In this document: one piece after another, positions 35,459-44,315 of the stretch
Numbering within the stretch: position 1 is the stretch's first letter
Layout: each line of letters starts with the position of its first letter
Source of the DNA: Pontibacter sp. FD36
GTDB lineage: Bacteria > Bacteroidota > Bacteroidia > Cytophagales > Hymenobacteraceae
Direction of reading: 5' to 3'
NCBI RefSeq assembly: GCF_015686655.1
Contig: NZ_JADPMP010000002.1
Coordinates: forward strand, 186,001 to 250,000
Length of the DNA: 64,000 nt
The notes under the pieces: model-generated
The model's input: the letters and a program-made list of their open reading frames with translations, nothing else
Told to the model about the DNA's origin: nothing
The model's database searches: none
Made by a program: the position numbers and the translations under genes

Positions 35459-37773
35459 GGTTTGTCTCCTTTCTGCATGCGTAGTTTCAGCATCGCCAGT
35501 ATACCTATCGCCGCTACGGCCAGCACCACGATCTCACCCAGCGTATCCAGTGCCCGGAAGTCTACTAGGATCACGTTCACGATGTTGCGCCCCTGCCCGA
35601 GCAGGTAGCTGTTCTCACCATAGTAGGCTTTCAGTTGCGAGTCGAGCGGGTACTGCTTCACGATCAGGATCACATAAGTCATCATGGCTCCGAAGGCCAG
35701 CGAAAGCAGCACATACTTGTAGCGCTCTGAGGCATGTGAGAGGTAGCGGAAAGCCGGTAGTTTGTGAAGTATAAGTACGAAGATCACGACGGTCAGCGTT
35801 TCGATGAGCAGCTGCGTGGCAGCCACGTCCGGCGCGCCGAAGAGGATGTAAAACAGCGCCATGGAATAACCAATGATACCCATTACGGCAATAGAGGTAA
35901 GGCGGGAGCGTGACTTAAACAGGAAGATCAGCGCTGGCACGATCATCAGTAGCAAGACCACCTCGTACATGCGCAATTGCGAGAGCTCCTGTAGCCGGTT
36001 CGTGAGCTCCAGGCGTGGTCCGTCTTTCCAGAGGGAGAGCACGATCAGGGCGATATGTGCCGTGATGATGGCAGCAATGTAACTGCGCAGGTAACCGTTC
36101 TGAATGGCGGCTGTAATTTTGGTGGCGCCGGCCAGGAAACCTTTGAGCGAGAGCTGGTACAGGTTAGCCGGACCTAAGCGATAGATTCCGTTGAAACGGT
36201 TGGCGTAGCTAAGCAGTCGGTTTGAAAAGCGGTAAACGACATAGCCCAGCGCCACCGTGAGCAGACTCAGGCCCAGCACCAGGTTGAAACCATGCCACAG
36301 CGCCAGTTCAAACACCTGCTCCACACCCAGCATTGCCTCGGCGGCGCGGCGCAGCAGCGGCGTTACAAAAAAGCCCGGCAGCAGGCCAAATACCAGCCCG
36401 GTGCTGGCCAGGATGACCGGTGGCAGGTAGAGCATGGCTTTGTCGGGATGCTGCAAGGGAGTAGCCTTGACGGCACGACGCCAGAATACGCCATACCCAA
36501 TGGCAATCGCCACGGCTACAAACACCATCCCCGAAAAGAAACTAACCGCAAAGAGCATCCAGCGAAAAGGACTTTCCTCGAGCGTGGCCTCATACACGAG
36601 CTCTTTGCCAATGAAGCCAAAGAAGGGCAGCAGGCCAGCCATGGACATACCGGCAAGCAGTGCCGCAATAGCCGTGAAGCGCATGGAGCCGGACAAACCG
36701 GTAAGCTGGGTCAGGTCGCGGGTGCCGGTGGCGTGGTCTACGTTGCCGGCCACCAGGAAGAAGGTGCCCTTGTAGAGCGCGTGCGCCAGCAGAAAAACGA
36801 CCATCGCCTCCAGCGCAGGAGCGGTGCCGATACCGGTCATGGTCACCAGCAGGCCCAGTGCGCTGATGGTGGTGTAGGCAAGAATCGCTTTGAGATCAAC
36901 ATGCTGGGTGGCGAGCAGGGCACCCAGTATGGTCGTGACGCCACCGATCAGCATTAAGGTATACTGCCATTCGTCGGTACCTCCCATTACGGGGGTAAGT
37001 CGGGCCAGCAGGTATACGCCTGCCTTCACCATCGTGGCCGAGTGCAGGTAGGCACTGACAGGTGTGGGTGCCGCCATGGCATTTGGCAGCCAGAAATGAA
37101 ATGGAAACTGGGCCGACTTGGTAAAAGCACCCAGCAGGATCAGCACGAGTGCCGGCAGGTATAGCGCATGCTGTGTCACCACATGCCCCCGCTCCAGCAG
37201 TTCACTCAAGGTATAGGTTTCGCCGGCCATGCCCACCAAGATCAGGCCAGCCATCAGGGCCAGCCCCCCAAGCCCGGTAACAAGGAGTGCCTGCAGGGCT
37301 GAGCTGCGGGATGTTTCCTTGTCATGCCCGAAGCCGATAAGCAGGTAAGAGCTGATACTGGTGAGCTCCCAGAAAATGAAAAGCGAGATGATATTGCCTG
37401 CGAGTACCAGTCCCAGCATTGCCGTCATGAACAGCGTCAGGTACAGGTAGAAACGCCCAAGCAGGGGATGACCTTTCAGGTAGCCGCCCGCGTATATCAT
37501 AATGAGTGTACCGAAGCCCGTGATCAGCAGAGCAAAGAGCAGGCTGAGTCCATCAAGAAAGAAGTGCAGGTTGACATTGAGAGAGGGAGCCCATTGTTGC
37601 ACTTCGCCTAAATTGTTGCCTCCCAGCACGGCAGGAGCCAGTGTGAGCAGGTAAATAAAAATAGATAAGGGCAGCAGGGCCATGGGCACGTATACCCATT
37701 TGCCGAGCCAGCGGTAGAGCATAGGCGCGGCAAATGCCAACAGGAAACCTGCGAGTATAGCTAAAAACATCAA
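35455..37773 (-). CDS. mnhA: Mrp Na+/H+ antiporter subunit A
   Basis: First gene of the operon, 772 residues, homologous to NuoL. The N-terminal 500 residues have the channel motifs FWELTSISSYLLIGF, GAFTKSAQFPFHFWLPNAM (essential Lys) and VSAYLHSATMVKAGVYLLARL. The C-terminal part (about 600-770) corresponds to the MrpA-specific DUF4040/MbhE-like helices. It is divergent from the universal stress protein gene, with about 157 bases shared as regulatory space. Confidence 0.95.
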   Translation of the reverse strand: MMFLAILAGFLLAFAAPMLYRWLGKWVYVPMALLPLSIFIYLLTLAPAVLGGNNLGEVQQWAPSLNVNLHFFLDGLSLLFALLITGFGTLIMIYAGGYLKGHPLLGRFYLYLTLFMTAMLGLVLAGNIISLFIFWELTSISSYLLIGFGHDKETSRSSALQALLVTGLGGLALMAGLILVGMAGETYTLSELLERGHVVTQHALYLPALVLILLGAFTKSAQFPFHFWLPNAMAAPTPVSAYLHSATMVKAGVYLLARLTPVMGGTDEWQYTLMLIGGVTTILGALLATQHVDLKAILAYTTISALGLLVTMTGIGTAPALEAMVVFLLAHALYKGTFFLVAGNVDHATGTRDLTQLTGLSGSMRFTAIAALLAGMSMAGLLPFFGFIGKELVYEATLEESPFRWMLFAVSFFSGMVFVAVAIAIGYGVFWRRAVKATPLQHPDKAMLYLPPVILASTGLVFGLLPGFFVTPLLRRAAEAMLGVEQVFELALWHGFNLVLGLSLLTVALGYVVYRFSNRLLSYANRFNGIYRLGPANLYQLSLKGFLAGATKITAAIQNGYLRSYIAAIITAHIALIVLSLWKDGPRLELTNRLQELSQLRMYEVVLLLMIVPALIFLFKSRSRLTSIAVMGIIGYSMALFYILFGAPDVAATQLLIETLTVVIFVLILHKLPAFRYLSHASERYKYVLLSLAFGAMMTYVILIVKQYPLDSQLKAYYGENSYLLGQGRNIVNVILVDFRALDTLGEIVVLAVAAIGILAMLKLRMQKGDKP

Positions 37774-37930
37774 AAATGCTTAGTTTGTAAATGTATCCTT
37801 GTTAATTTCGTAGCTGATTTAACACTTAGTACCAATCTGCGCATTTATTGTTACGTCAGGGTCGAAATTGAGAGGGAGAGCAGGAAAAGGACAAGCGCAG
37901 CAAACGATAACCCAAAACCAAAACATCATC

Positions 37931-38854
37931 ATGAACACGCTGAAACGTATTATGGTGGGGCTCGACCTGTCGGAAATGGACGATACCCTGATCTCCTACA
38001 CCGCATTTCTTTGCTCCATTTCTGAAATAGAGAAAGTATACTTCATCCATGCCGAGAAAAGCCTCGATATACCTGCAGAAGTGCTGAAGGGAATTCCGAA
38101 CGGCATGGCCGCCGACGAGAAGATCCGTGTGGCCATGGAGGAGAAGATTTACAGTTACTTCGGACCGGAGCAACGTTCGAAAGTTGAAGTGCAGGTAGTG
38201 GAGGGATCTCCGCTGAAGGAGCTGCTGCACTGGTCGAAAGAAAAGCAGATCGACATGGTGGTTGTAGGCCGCAAGTTCCATTTGCGCGGAAGTGGCGTAC
38301 TGGCCCAGAAGATCCTGCGCAGTGGTCGCGTGAGCGTACTGTTTGTGCCTGAGAATGAAGATCCGATCCTGAACCACATCATGGTCAGCGTTGACTTCTC
38401 TGAGTACTCATTGATGGCGCTCGATCGCATCCTGCACTCAGCGCTTACAAGACCGGAAGTGCGCATTACCTGTCTGCATGTTTACGAAGTGCCAACCGGC
38501 TACATTACGCTGGGCATCAGCTACGAGGACTTTGACGAACGCATGCAAGGCTTCGCCCGCGACAAGTTTGAGCAGGTGCTGGCCCGTTTCCCTGAGCTGC
38601 GTGACCGTGCCACATTGCGACTTGTGAAGCAGGAAAATGAGGATGATGTGGGAGAACTGATCGTAGTGGAAGCAAAGCGCGCCAGAGCCGACATGCTGGT
38701 GATTGGTGCCAAGGGAAAGTCAGCCGCCGCTCTCTTTGTGTTGGGCAGTGTGACAGAGAAAATCCTGCGCCACAACGACGACATGCCTATGATTGTCTAC
38801 AAGAAGGAAAAAGAAGAGCTTGGTTTCCTGGATGCTCTCCTGGGCAACGATTAA
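37931..38854 (+). CDS. Universal stress protein with tandem UspA domains
   Basis: Cytosolic protein with two Usp domains, about residues 1-145 and 150-285. The first begins MNTLKRIMVGLDLSEMDD and the second IMVSVDFSEYSLMALD. The second domain keeps an ATP-binding GxxGxxxxG-like pattern, VIGAKGKSAAALFVLGSVT. I chose ATG 37931; the open frame extends 21 codons upstream without family support. Divergent from the Mrp operon, so the two may respond to the same stress, which is inference. Confidence 0.9.
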   Translation: MNTLKRIMVGLDLSEMDDTLISYTAFLCSISEIEKVYFIHAEKSLDIPAEVLKGIPNGMAADEKIRVAMEEKIYSYFGPEQRSKVEVQVVEGSPLKELLHWSKEKQIDMVVVGRKFHLRGSGVLAQKILRSGRVSVLFVPENEDPILNHIMVSVDFSEYSLMALDRILHSALTRPEVRITCLHVYEVPTGYITLGISYEDFDERMQGFARDKFEQVLARFPELRDRATLRLVKQENEDDVGELIVVEAKRARADMLVIGAKGKSAAALFVLGSVTEKILRHNDDMPMIVYKKEKEELGFLDALLGND

Positions 38855-38888
38855 TACCTGCTTCTAAAGCGGAAATATTATAGCGTTT

Positions 38889-38926
38889 AAAGACCTGCTA
38901 TACCTGAGGGTGTGGCAGGTCTTTTT
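38889..38926. terminator. Terminator between convergent usp and NhaA-like genes
   Basis: AAAGACCTG (38889-38897) pairs with CAGGTCTTT (38916-38924), followed by TT on the plus strand. The loop contains a copy of the iterated CTATACCT motif. Confidence 0.75.
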
Positions 38927-40244
38927 GCTTGCCAGCTACTGCCAGTACCAACATTCCGAACACACCAGCCAGTGCTGAGGCCGCATAAATACTGATCTTG
39001 ACAAGCGTGAGCTGCTCCAAGGTAGCAAAGGCCTGCTGCGCCTGGAAAAGCGACAGTATAAAACCAGCACCCAGCAGTAAGGCGCCGCCTGTCAGTTGCC
39101 CCCAATGCAGCCCGGGAGGTTTATGTGCTATACCTGTGAGTGAAAGCAGCCAGACAAAAAGCAGCATACCGATTGGTTTGCCGAGGACCAGGGCGAGGAA
39201 TACACCCATTGGTACGGGGCCAAGCAAGTCACGCCAGGCAAAGCTGTTGTAGGCGAAGGGCACAAAAGCCAGCGCAAAAAGGGGCAGGGCCAGGTAGGCA
39301 GCCCAGGGCAGGAGCCTTTGCTGCAAACGCCGCAGCGGTGACAGTGCTTTTGTGCAGTTAGCACGCAGGGTATGCGCAGCCGCCTGGAAATCTTCCTCCA
39401 TCTCTTCGCCGGGTTCCGGGCGCTTCATCATGCGCAGGGCATGGAGCTGCCCCATTACAGTATCAGTGGTGGTTACAAAGTCTTCTTCTCTCACCCGCGA
39501 GTGGATCGGTATGACCAGCGCCAGTAATACACCCGCCACGGCTCCCTGCACACCCGCCAGCAGAAAACTCACCAGCATGAAAAGCCCCAGCAACAGGTAT
39601 AGCCACATGGAACGGTTGCGAAGCGCCCGCAGCACCACGAGCAGGCCAAACACACCGGTGGCAACCGAAAGCGCCAGCAGGTTTTGGATGGAGGTATAAA
39701 GCACCTGACTAAGCAACAAACTGCCTATACCTTGCATGATCGCGATGGAAGACAGGAACACACGTAGGGAAAGCGGCAGGGAATTACTTGCCAGCGCCAA
39801 AAGTGCCAGAACTGCCGCCGCATCGGCAGTGGCCACCACCGGCCAGCCTGCCTGCGCATTAGGGGGAACCAGGTATAGGTAAATCGCAACTGGGATAAGC
39901 ATGCCTCCCAAAGCGGCTGTCAAGGCAAAAATCATGGAGGACCTTTCCTTCAGCTCACCCACACGCAGCCCCCGTTTCAGTTCCATGCCAAGTATAAGGT
40001 ACACCAGGGGCAATAAAACCTGCTGCACCCAATAGCCGATCGGTTTGGCTATGGTGTAGTTTCCAAAAGAAATGGTCAGCGGATTCTCCCACAGGTATAG
40101 CCAGGAGGCACCCCAGGGGGAGTTGAGCCAGGACAGAGCCAGTAGCGCAACAACCAGTGTCAGGGTACCTCCACGTACCAGCACCTGTTCGAACTTTTCG
40201 AAGGAGTAGGTTATGCGAGTGAGCAAAGTAGGTTCAGCAGCCAA
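38898..40244 (-). CDS. NhaA-family protein lacking the conserved Asp pair
   Basis: Membrane protein of 448 residues with the overall NhaA plan: LGMELKRGLRVGELK, the TM4 region GWPVVATADAAAVLALL and LGKPIGMLLFVW, which keeps the TM10 Lys. An ungapped 42-residue alignment to E. coli NhaA from GW to the following IG puts Gln171-Gly172 (IAIMQGIG) where NhaA has Asp163-Asp164 (IIDDLG). Asp133 of NhaA is retained (Asp141). Loss of the ion-binding pair predicts no normal Na+/H+ exchange. A cytosolic loop of about 55 residues (REEDFVTTTDTVMG) is inserted mid-protein. Start is TTG; no ATG is available nearby. Confidence 0.85.
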   Translation of the reverse strand: MAAEPTLLTRITYSFEKFEQVLVRGGTLTLVVALLALSWLNSPWGASWLYLWENPLTISFGNYTIAKPIGYWVQQVLLPLVYLILGMELKRGLRVGELKERSSMIFALTAALGGMLIPVAIYLYLVPPNAQAGWPVVATADAAAVLALLALASNSLPLSLRVFLSSIAIMQGIGSLLLSQVLYTSIQNLLALSVATGVFGLLVVLRALRNRSMWLYLLLGLFMLVSFLLAGVQGAVAGVLLALVIPIHSRVREEDFVTTTDTVMGQLHALRMMKRPEPGEEMEEDFQAAAHTLRANCTKALSPLRRLQQRLLPWAAYLALPLFALAFVPFAYNSFAWRDLLGPVPMGVFLALVLGKPIGMLLFVWLLSLTGIAHKPPGLHWGQLTGGALLLGAGFILSLFQAQQAFATLEQLTLVKISIYAASALAGVFGMLVLAVAGKQKDLPHPQV

Positions 40245-40328
40245 GGTATAAAGGAATAGCGATATTCAGATTCACCTTAGAGACGTAGCAAGTCCTGAAA
40301 GGTTTTGACGCTGCTATACCTTGTTCTG

Positions 40329-41402
40329 CTATTCTACCACTTCTTTGGCGATGTAGCGGGAGTTCATGATGCTAAGTGCCCCCATGTACTTCAGGTTAAA
40401 GTTCAGCACATCGCCCACCCTGTAGTTCTGTTCGTTTACGCCAAGCTCCACCACCAGCATGTCAGAGCTGGCACCCACCACGCTCATACCCTCGTCTTTG
40501 GGTATAAGGTACTTCGGGTTGATGTCCAGCAGGCCAACATCCAGGATAGCACGGTGTGAGGTTTTGCCGTAAAGACTCTCGTCAATTTCGAAACTCTCAC
40601 CACTTGGGTTCTCCGCCAGCATACCGATCGGGATCATGGGCTTTTCGTTCAGCTCAATGATTTCGGCGCTGAGCTCAAACACATCGTCGTGCATGCCTTC
40701 AAAGGTTTCGCCGGTGAACAGGTTGAGTCCGAAAAACAAGGCCTCGCCAATCCGGAAATGGTTGATGCCCTTTGGCATCTGATGGTTAAAGAGCAACGGA
40801 ATGGTAACCGAGGTGCCACCCGACACCCAGGGAATTTCGATGTTGAACTTCGCTTCGATGATCTGCTTGTACAGGCTCAACTGTATCAGCTTGTCCTGTG
40901 TGGGCATCACGCCGTGCAGGCAGTTGAAGTTCGCACCCAGCCCAATCACAGAAATTCCGGGCAGGTTGAAGATCTGCTCATAGAAGTCCACCAGGTCGTC
41001 GCCCATTACGCCTTCCCGCAGGTCGCCCATCTCGATCATGATGATGATCTTATGCGTTCTGTTCTGTCGCTCTGCCTCTTCAGACAGCAGCCGGATAATA
41101 TCGAGCTCTGTCTCAAAGCTCACGTCGGCATATTTGATGATGTCGGGAATACTTTGTTTCGGAGCGGGTTTGATGTAGACGGTTTGTACATCAGGCGCCA
41201 TGTTCTTGATCGCGATCAGATTGGTCACCCTGGAGTCGTGCACCTCCTTTACGCCAAGGTCAAGCACCTCCTTCAGGAAAGTCTCTTCGCCGCAAAGCAG
41301 TTTGGTGACAATGCCCCAATCGATGTTCCTTTCGCGGAGCACCTGGTCAATGTGGTTGTAATTGTGTATGAGTTTGGAGCGGCACAGTTTTAAGACTGCC
41401 AT
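40329..41402 (-). CDS. Alanine/ornithine racemase-family PLP enzyme
   Basis: PLP barrel enzyme of 357 residues related to alanine racemase and to ornithine racemase. Lys34 (GIVTKLLCG) is the likely Schiff-base lysine. Other family features are EVHDSRVTNL, IIIMIEMGDLREGV, WVSGGTSVTIPLL and HFRIGEALFFG. Substrate could be ornithine or another amino acid. It is the last gene of an operon with a GNAT (4 bases upstream) and a sodium symporter. Confidence 0.85.
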   Translation of the reverse strand: MAVLKLCRSKLIHNYNHIDQVLRERNIDWGIVTKLLCGEETFLKEVLDLGVKEVHDSRVTNLIAIKNMAPDVQTVYIKPAPKQSIPDIIKYADVSFETELDIIRLLSEEAERQNRTHKIIIMIEMGDLREGVMGDDLVDFYEQIFNLPGISVIGLGANFNCLHGVMPTQDKLIQLSLYKQIIEAKFNIEIPWVSGGTSVTIPLLFNHQMPKGINHFRIGEALFFGLNLFTGETFEGMHDDVFELSAEIIELNEKPMIPIGMLAENPSGESFEIDESLYGKTSHRAILDVGLLDINPKYLIPKDEGMSVVGASSDMLVVELGVNEQNYRVGDVLNFNLKYMGALSIMNSRYIAKEVVE

Positions 41403-41406
41403 TGTA

Positions 41407-41859
41407 TTATCTGATAAGTCTGTATTCTAAATATTTGTTGGTGAAGCCCATTTTTTCATACAGGTGGCGGGCCGGATTGTCGGGCTCCACGTGTAATGCA
41501 ATGCTGCCATCGGCAGTTTCGGAGGCCAGTTGCACCAGCTTTTTGCCAACACCTTTGCCGCGCTGGTTGCCATGCACGGCTACGTATACGAGTATGTTCT
41601 CCGGTATATACCCGCTCATGCCGGTATTGTTCAGAATCAGCGCGCCCACTACCTTGCCAGCTTCACGGGCTACGATCACCGAACCGCCTTTGCCCTCTGC
41701 ATCCGAAAGCGCATAGTCCATGCACTTGGCAATGTCTTCGCGGGCGTCGCCGTACTGGTCCAGGTGCTCAAAGAGGAAGTCAAGTACTTCGTCGCGTTTT
41801 AGTTGCTGGTGATTGGTTGGGGTGTAGATCTCGTATTGGACGGAGTTGTTTTCTGCCAT
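41407..41859 (-). CDS. GNAT family N-acetyltransferase
   Basis: 150-residue acetyltransferase. The acetyl-CoA loop is VHGNQRGKGVGKKLV (R/Q-x-x-G-x-G/A type) and the C-terminal segment NPARHLYEKMGFTNKY is typical. The N-terminal start overlaps the end of the symporter gene by 61 bases, unusually long; no later Met gives a full domain. Operon position suggests it modifies the amino acid imported or racemised by its neighbours. Confidence 0.87.
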   Translation of the reverse strand: MAENNSVQYEIYTPTNHQQLKRDEVLDFLFEHLDQYGDAREDIAKCMDYALSDAEGKGGSVIVAREAGKVVGALILNNTGMSGYIPENILVYVAVHGNQRGKGVGKKLVQLASETADGSIALHVEPDNPARHLYEKMGFTNKYLEYRLIR

Positions 41860-43406
41860 TTTTCTTTTCCAGTTTTATTGGGGTATAGTATAGTTAACGT
41901 AATGTAAAGCACAAGGGAAGCCGTGAGGCCAAATAAATTGGGGTCGAGGCCATAAGGCAAGCCAAAGCTCAGGTCGAGCCACGGCATGTGTACGATGCCT
42001 TCGGTATTTATGGTTACCTGCAGCAGGATGGTGGTGAAGCCACCCACCAGCATCGCCCAGAATGCGGCCACACTGCTGCGGCGTTTCCAGAACAAAGCAC
42101 CGATGATCGGCACAAACAGGCCTGACACCATAAAGGCGTAGGAGTAGAGCATCAGGTCGAGCACGTTGGTCATGGTAGTGGCCAGCCAAAGTGCAAAGGC
42201 TCCCACCAGCAGCGTGATCAGTTGTGACAGGCGCAGCATTTTAGGGGAATCTGGATCTGACTTAGTAAAGTGCCCGATCACGTCCGTCACAATATTGCCA
42301 GACGAAGCCATCAGGCAGCTGTCAGCGGTAGACAGGATGGCTGAGAAATAAGCTGAGAGCATCAATCCCATCAGACCAACCGGCAATACTGAGCGCAGGA
42401 GCATGGGCAGTCCTGATTCAGGGTCAACATCCGCGCCTACGCCGAGTGCTTCAAACATACCTTGCTCCGCGGCCACTCTTGCCAGTATACCCAGGCTTAC
42501 GCCCATAAATGCCATGATCGGCCATTCGAACAGGCCGGCCAGGTACCAGGCACGCTTGGCGGTCTTTTCGTCGCGGCAAGCGTAGATGCGCTGGTAGAGC
42601 GTCATGCCCACAAACCAGATCGGAATGATGGTGATGGCCCAGTTCACGATCTGCTGCCAGGTGATGTTGGTAAGCGTCAGAAACTCTGCCGGCAGTGTGT
42701 TGCGGATGGCTTCCATGCTGCGACCGGACTGTTCAGAAACCCAGGCAAAATCTGTGAGCTGCTCAAAGCCGATCTGCTCCACACCGCCGCCGACTGCCAG
42801 AAAGGAAACAGGTATACCGATGAAGATAAGTCCGCCCATCAGGATCGCCCACTGCACGGTATCAGTGTAGATTACCGCTTTGAGGCCTCCCATGACAGTA
42901 TAGACCACTGCAATGATACCCATGATCAGCAGGGCCGTGTTGAGGTCGAGGTTAACGAATGTGCCACTTGCCAGCTTTGCCCCGGCCAATATTTGAGAAC
43001 TGGTGAAGCCGGTATAGCCGATGGCCGAGATGATGCCGGCCAGCAGTGCCACGCGAGCGTTGAAGTAGTGGCCAAAAATCTGTGGGAAGGTGAGGAATTT
43101 GTCGAATGCCGGGTTGCGCTTCACTTTAGGTATAAGAAAAACTGCCGCCAGCCAGGCACCGAGCAGTCCTGTGAACAGCATCCATGCGCCGGAAAGGCCC
43201 ATCACAAAACCTAGTCCGCCCAAGCCGATGGAGAAGCCGCCGCCCACATCCGTTGCCACTACCGACAGACCAATGTGTCCGCTGCCCATGCCTCTGCCAC
43301 CCACATAATAATCGTCTGCACCCTGGTTCTTTTTGAGGAAGTAAAATCCAACGCCCAACATGGCCAGCATGTAGAGCACAAAGATGGTGAGGTCGAGAAT
43401 GTGCAT
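41799..43406 (-). CDS. Sodium:solute symporter (SSS family)
   Basis: Integral membrane protein of 535 residues, about 13 helices. SSS-family features include ADDYYVGGRGMGSGHIGLSVVATDVGGG, written here as an N-terminal glycine-rich region around residues 30-60, AVYTVMGGLKAVIYTD and AYFSAILSTADSCLMASSGN. The latter carries the Na+-site Ser/Thr residues. Family members import amino acids, sugars, pantothenate or proline; the racemase and GNAT downstream favour an amino-acid substrate. The C-terminal tail overlaps the GNAT start. Confidence 0.9.
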   Translation of the reverse strand: MHILDLTIFVLYMLAMLGVGFYFLKKNQGADDYYVGGRGMGSGHIGLSVVATDVGGGFSIGLGGLGFVMGLSGAWMLFTGLLGAWLAAVFLIPKVKRNPAFDKFLTFPQIFGHYFNARVALLAGIISAIGYTGFTSSQILAGAKLASGTFVNLDLNTALLIMGIIAVVYTVMGGLKAVIYTDTVQWAILMGGLIFIGIPVSFLAVGGGVEQIGFEQLTDFAWVSEQSGRSMEAIRNTLPAEFLTLTNITWQQIVNWAITIIPIWFVGMTLYQRIYACRDEKTAKRAWYLAGLFEWPIMAFMGVSLGILARVAAEQGMFEALGVGADVDPESGLPMLLRSVLPVGLMGLMLSAYFSAILSTADSCLMASSGNIVTDVIGHFTKSDPDSPKMLRLSQLITLLVGAFALWLATTMTNVLDLMLYSYAFMVSGLFVPIIGALFWKRRSSVAAFWAMLVGGFTTILLQVTINTEGIVHMPWLDLSFGLPYGLDPNLFGLTASLVLYITLTILYPNKTGKEKWQKTTPSNTRSTPQPITSN

Positions 43407-43866
43407 GTATTAGAATAGTATAAGTTTGAGTATTGGCTATTAGTATCGTCGATTATGAATATACTCAAAATTGTGCTGAAAAGCTTGTTTTAGTTGTTAA
43501 AAGTGGCCTCAAAGACGAAGATCAGCTAAAATGGTGTGTGGTTTTTATGCAAATTGTTTGAAGAGGTAAGGCAGAGAGAGTATGAGCAAAAAAGGTATGA
43601 AAGGGTAAATTTTGTTAGGATAATAATATTTAGGAGGAGTTGCTGGAGTGCGTAATCAGGTTAATGATACAGACCGTTAATGGAAGCGTATTTTCCATAA
43701 AAATGATAAAAACTGAAGTATAATTTCAAGGTATTTTTTATATTGGGTAGGTGCTATATTTATGTGAGCTAGGTTTTAGGGAGAGGGGGTAGATGGGGTT
43801 CACCAGATAAGTGCAGATAGTGGGAGTAGGTACTCCTGCTATACACTAGTTGGCATTAATGTATAA
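43407..43866. other. AT-rich gene-free region
   Basis: 460 bases, AT-rich and without a credible gene or RNA. TTTGAGTAT (43425-43433) and ATACTCAAA (43461-43469) form a perfect 9-bp inverted repeat 19 bases upstream of the symporter start and could be an operator or hairpin. Nothing else was recognised. Confidence 0.5.
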
Positions 43867-44217
43867 TTGAAAGAAAGGAATGATTTAAGATTGACTGGAC
43901 AAGAAGATAGTACAAAACTCCTAAAAATAAGAAGAAAGTTAGCTTATGTACTAATTGGGCTGAGCCTATTAAACTTTTTGACATATTATGTTAATACAGG
44001 CTTAGGTGGGAATTATACAGACTTTGTCGATTCGATTGCGCACTGGACAGTTCCTCTTATGAGTCTTTTATGGGGACTTATTTTGGGTACTCTAATAAGT
44101 TGTATCCCATATAATAACTATACTTATAAAAATAAATTTTTGGTAACTGTGTTTTGCATTTCGATTCTTTTCAATCTGCTCTTCTTAGTTATAGGAGTTT
44201 CTTTACTGTTCGGTTAA
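43867..44217 (+). CDS. Orphan small membrane protein, AT-rich
   Basis: 116 residues with three likely membrane helices (LAYVLIGLSLLNFLTYYV, VPLMSLLWGLILGTLI, CISILFNLLFLVIGVSLLF) after a charged N-terminal tail. No family recognised. The start is uncertain: TTG at 43867 is the first possible, with a later TTG at 43891. Codon use is markedly AT-rich (TTA, AAA, ATA) compared with the GC-balanced neighbours, hinting at recent acquisition. Confidence 0.65.
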   Translation: MKERNDLRLTGQEDSTKLLKIRRKLAYVLIGLSLLNFLTYYVNTGLGGNYTDFVDSIAHWTVPLMSLLWGLILGTLISCIPYNNYTYKNKFLVTVFCISILFNLLFLVIGVSLLFG

Positions 44218-44315
44218 AAATGAAGTAACACTTATGCCAACCACGCCTATAATTTAGCAACGCCACATTATAGTCAAGACCGTTCCCATAAAGACAACCC
44301 TCCCACATAAATCAC

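Noticed and set aside
36292..36957. 221-codon plus-strand open frame
   Set aside because: Antisense to mnhA; Gln/His/Gly-rich shadow without a domain.
42462..43214. 250-codon plus-strand open frame
   Set aside because: Antisense to the sodium symporter gene, composition typical of a reverse-complement shadow.
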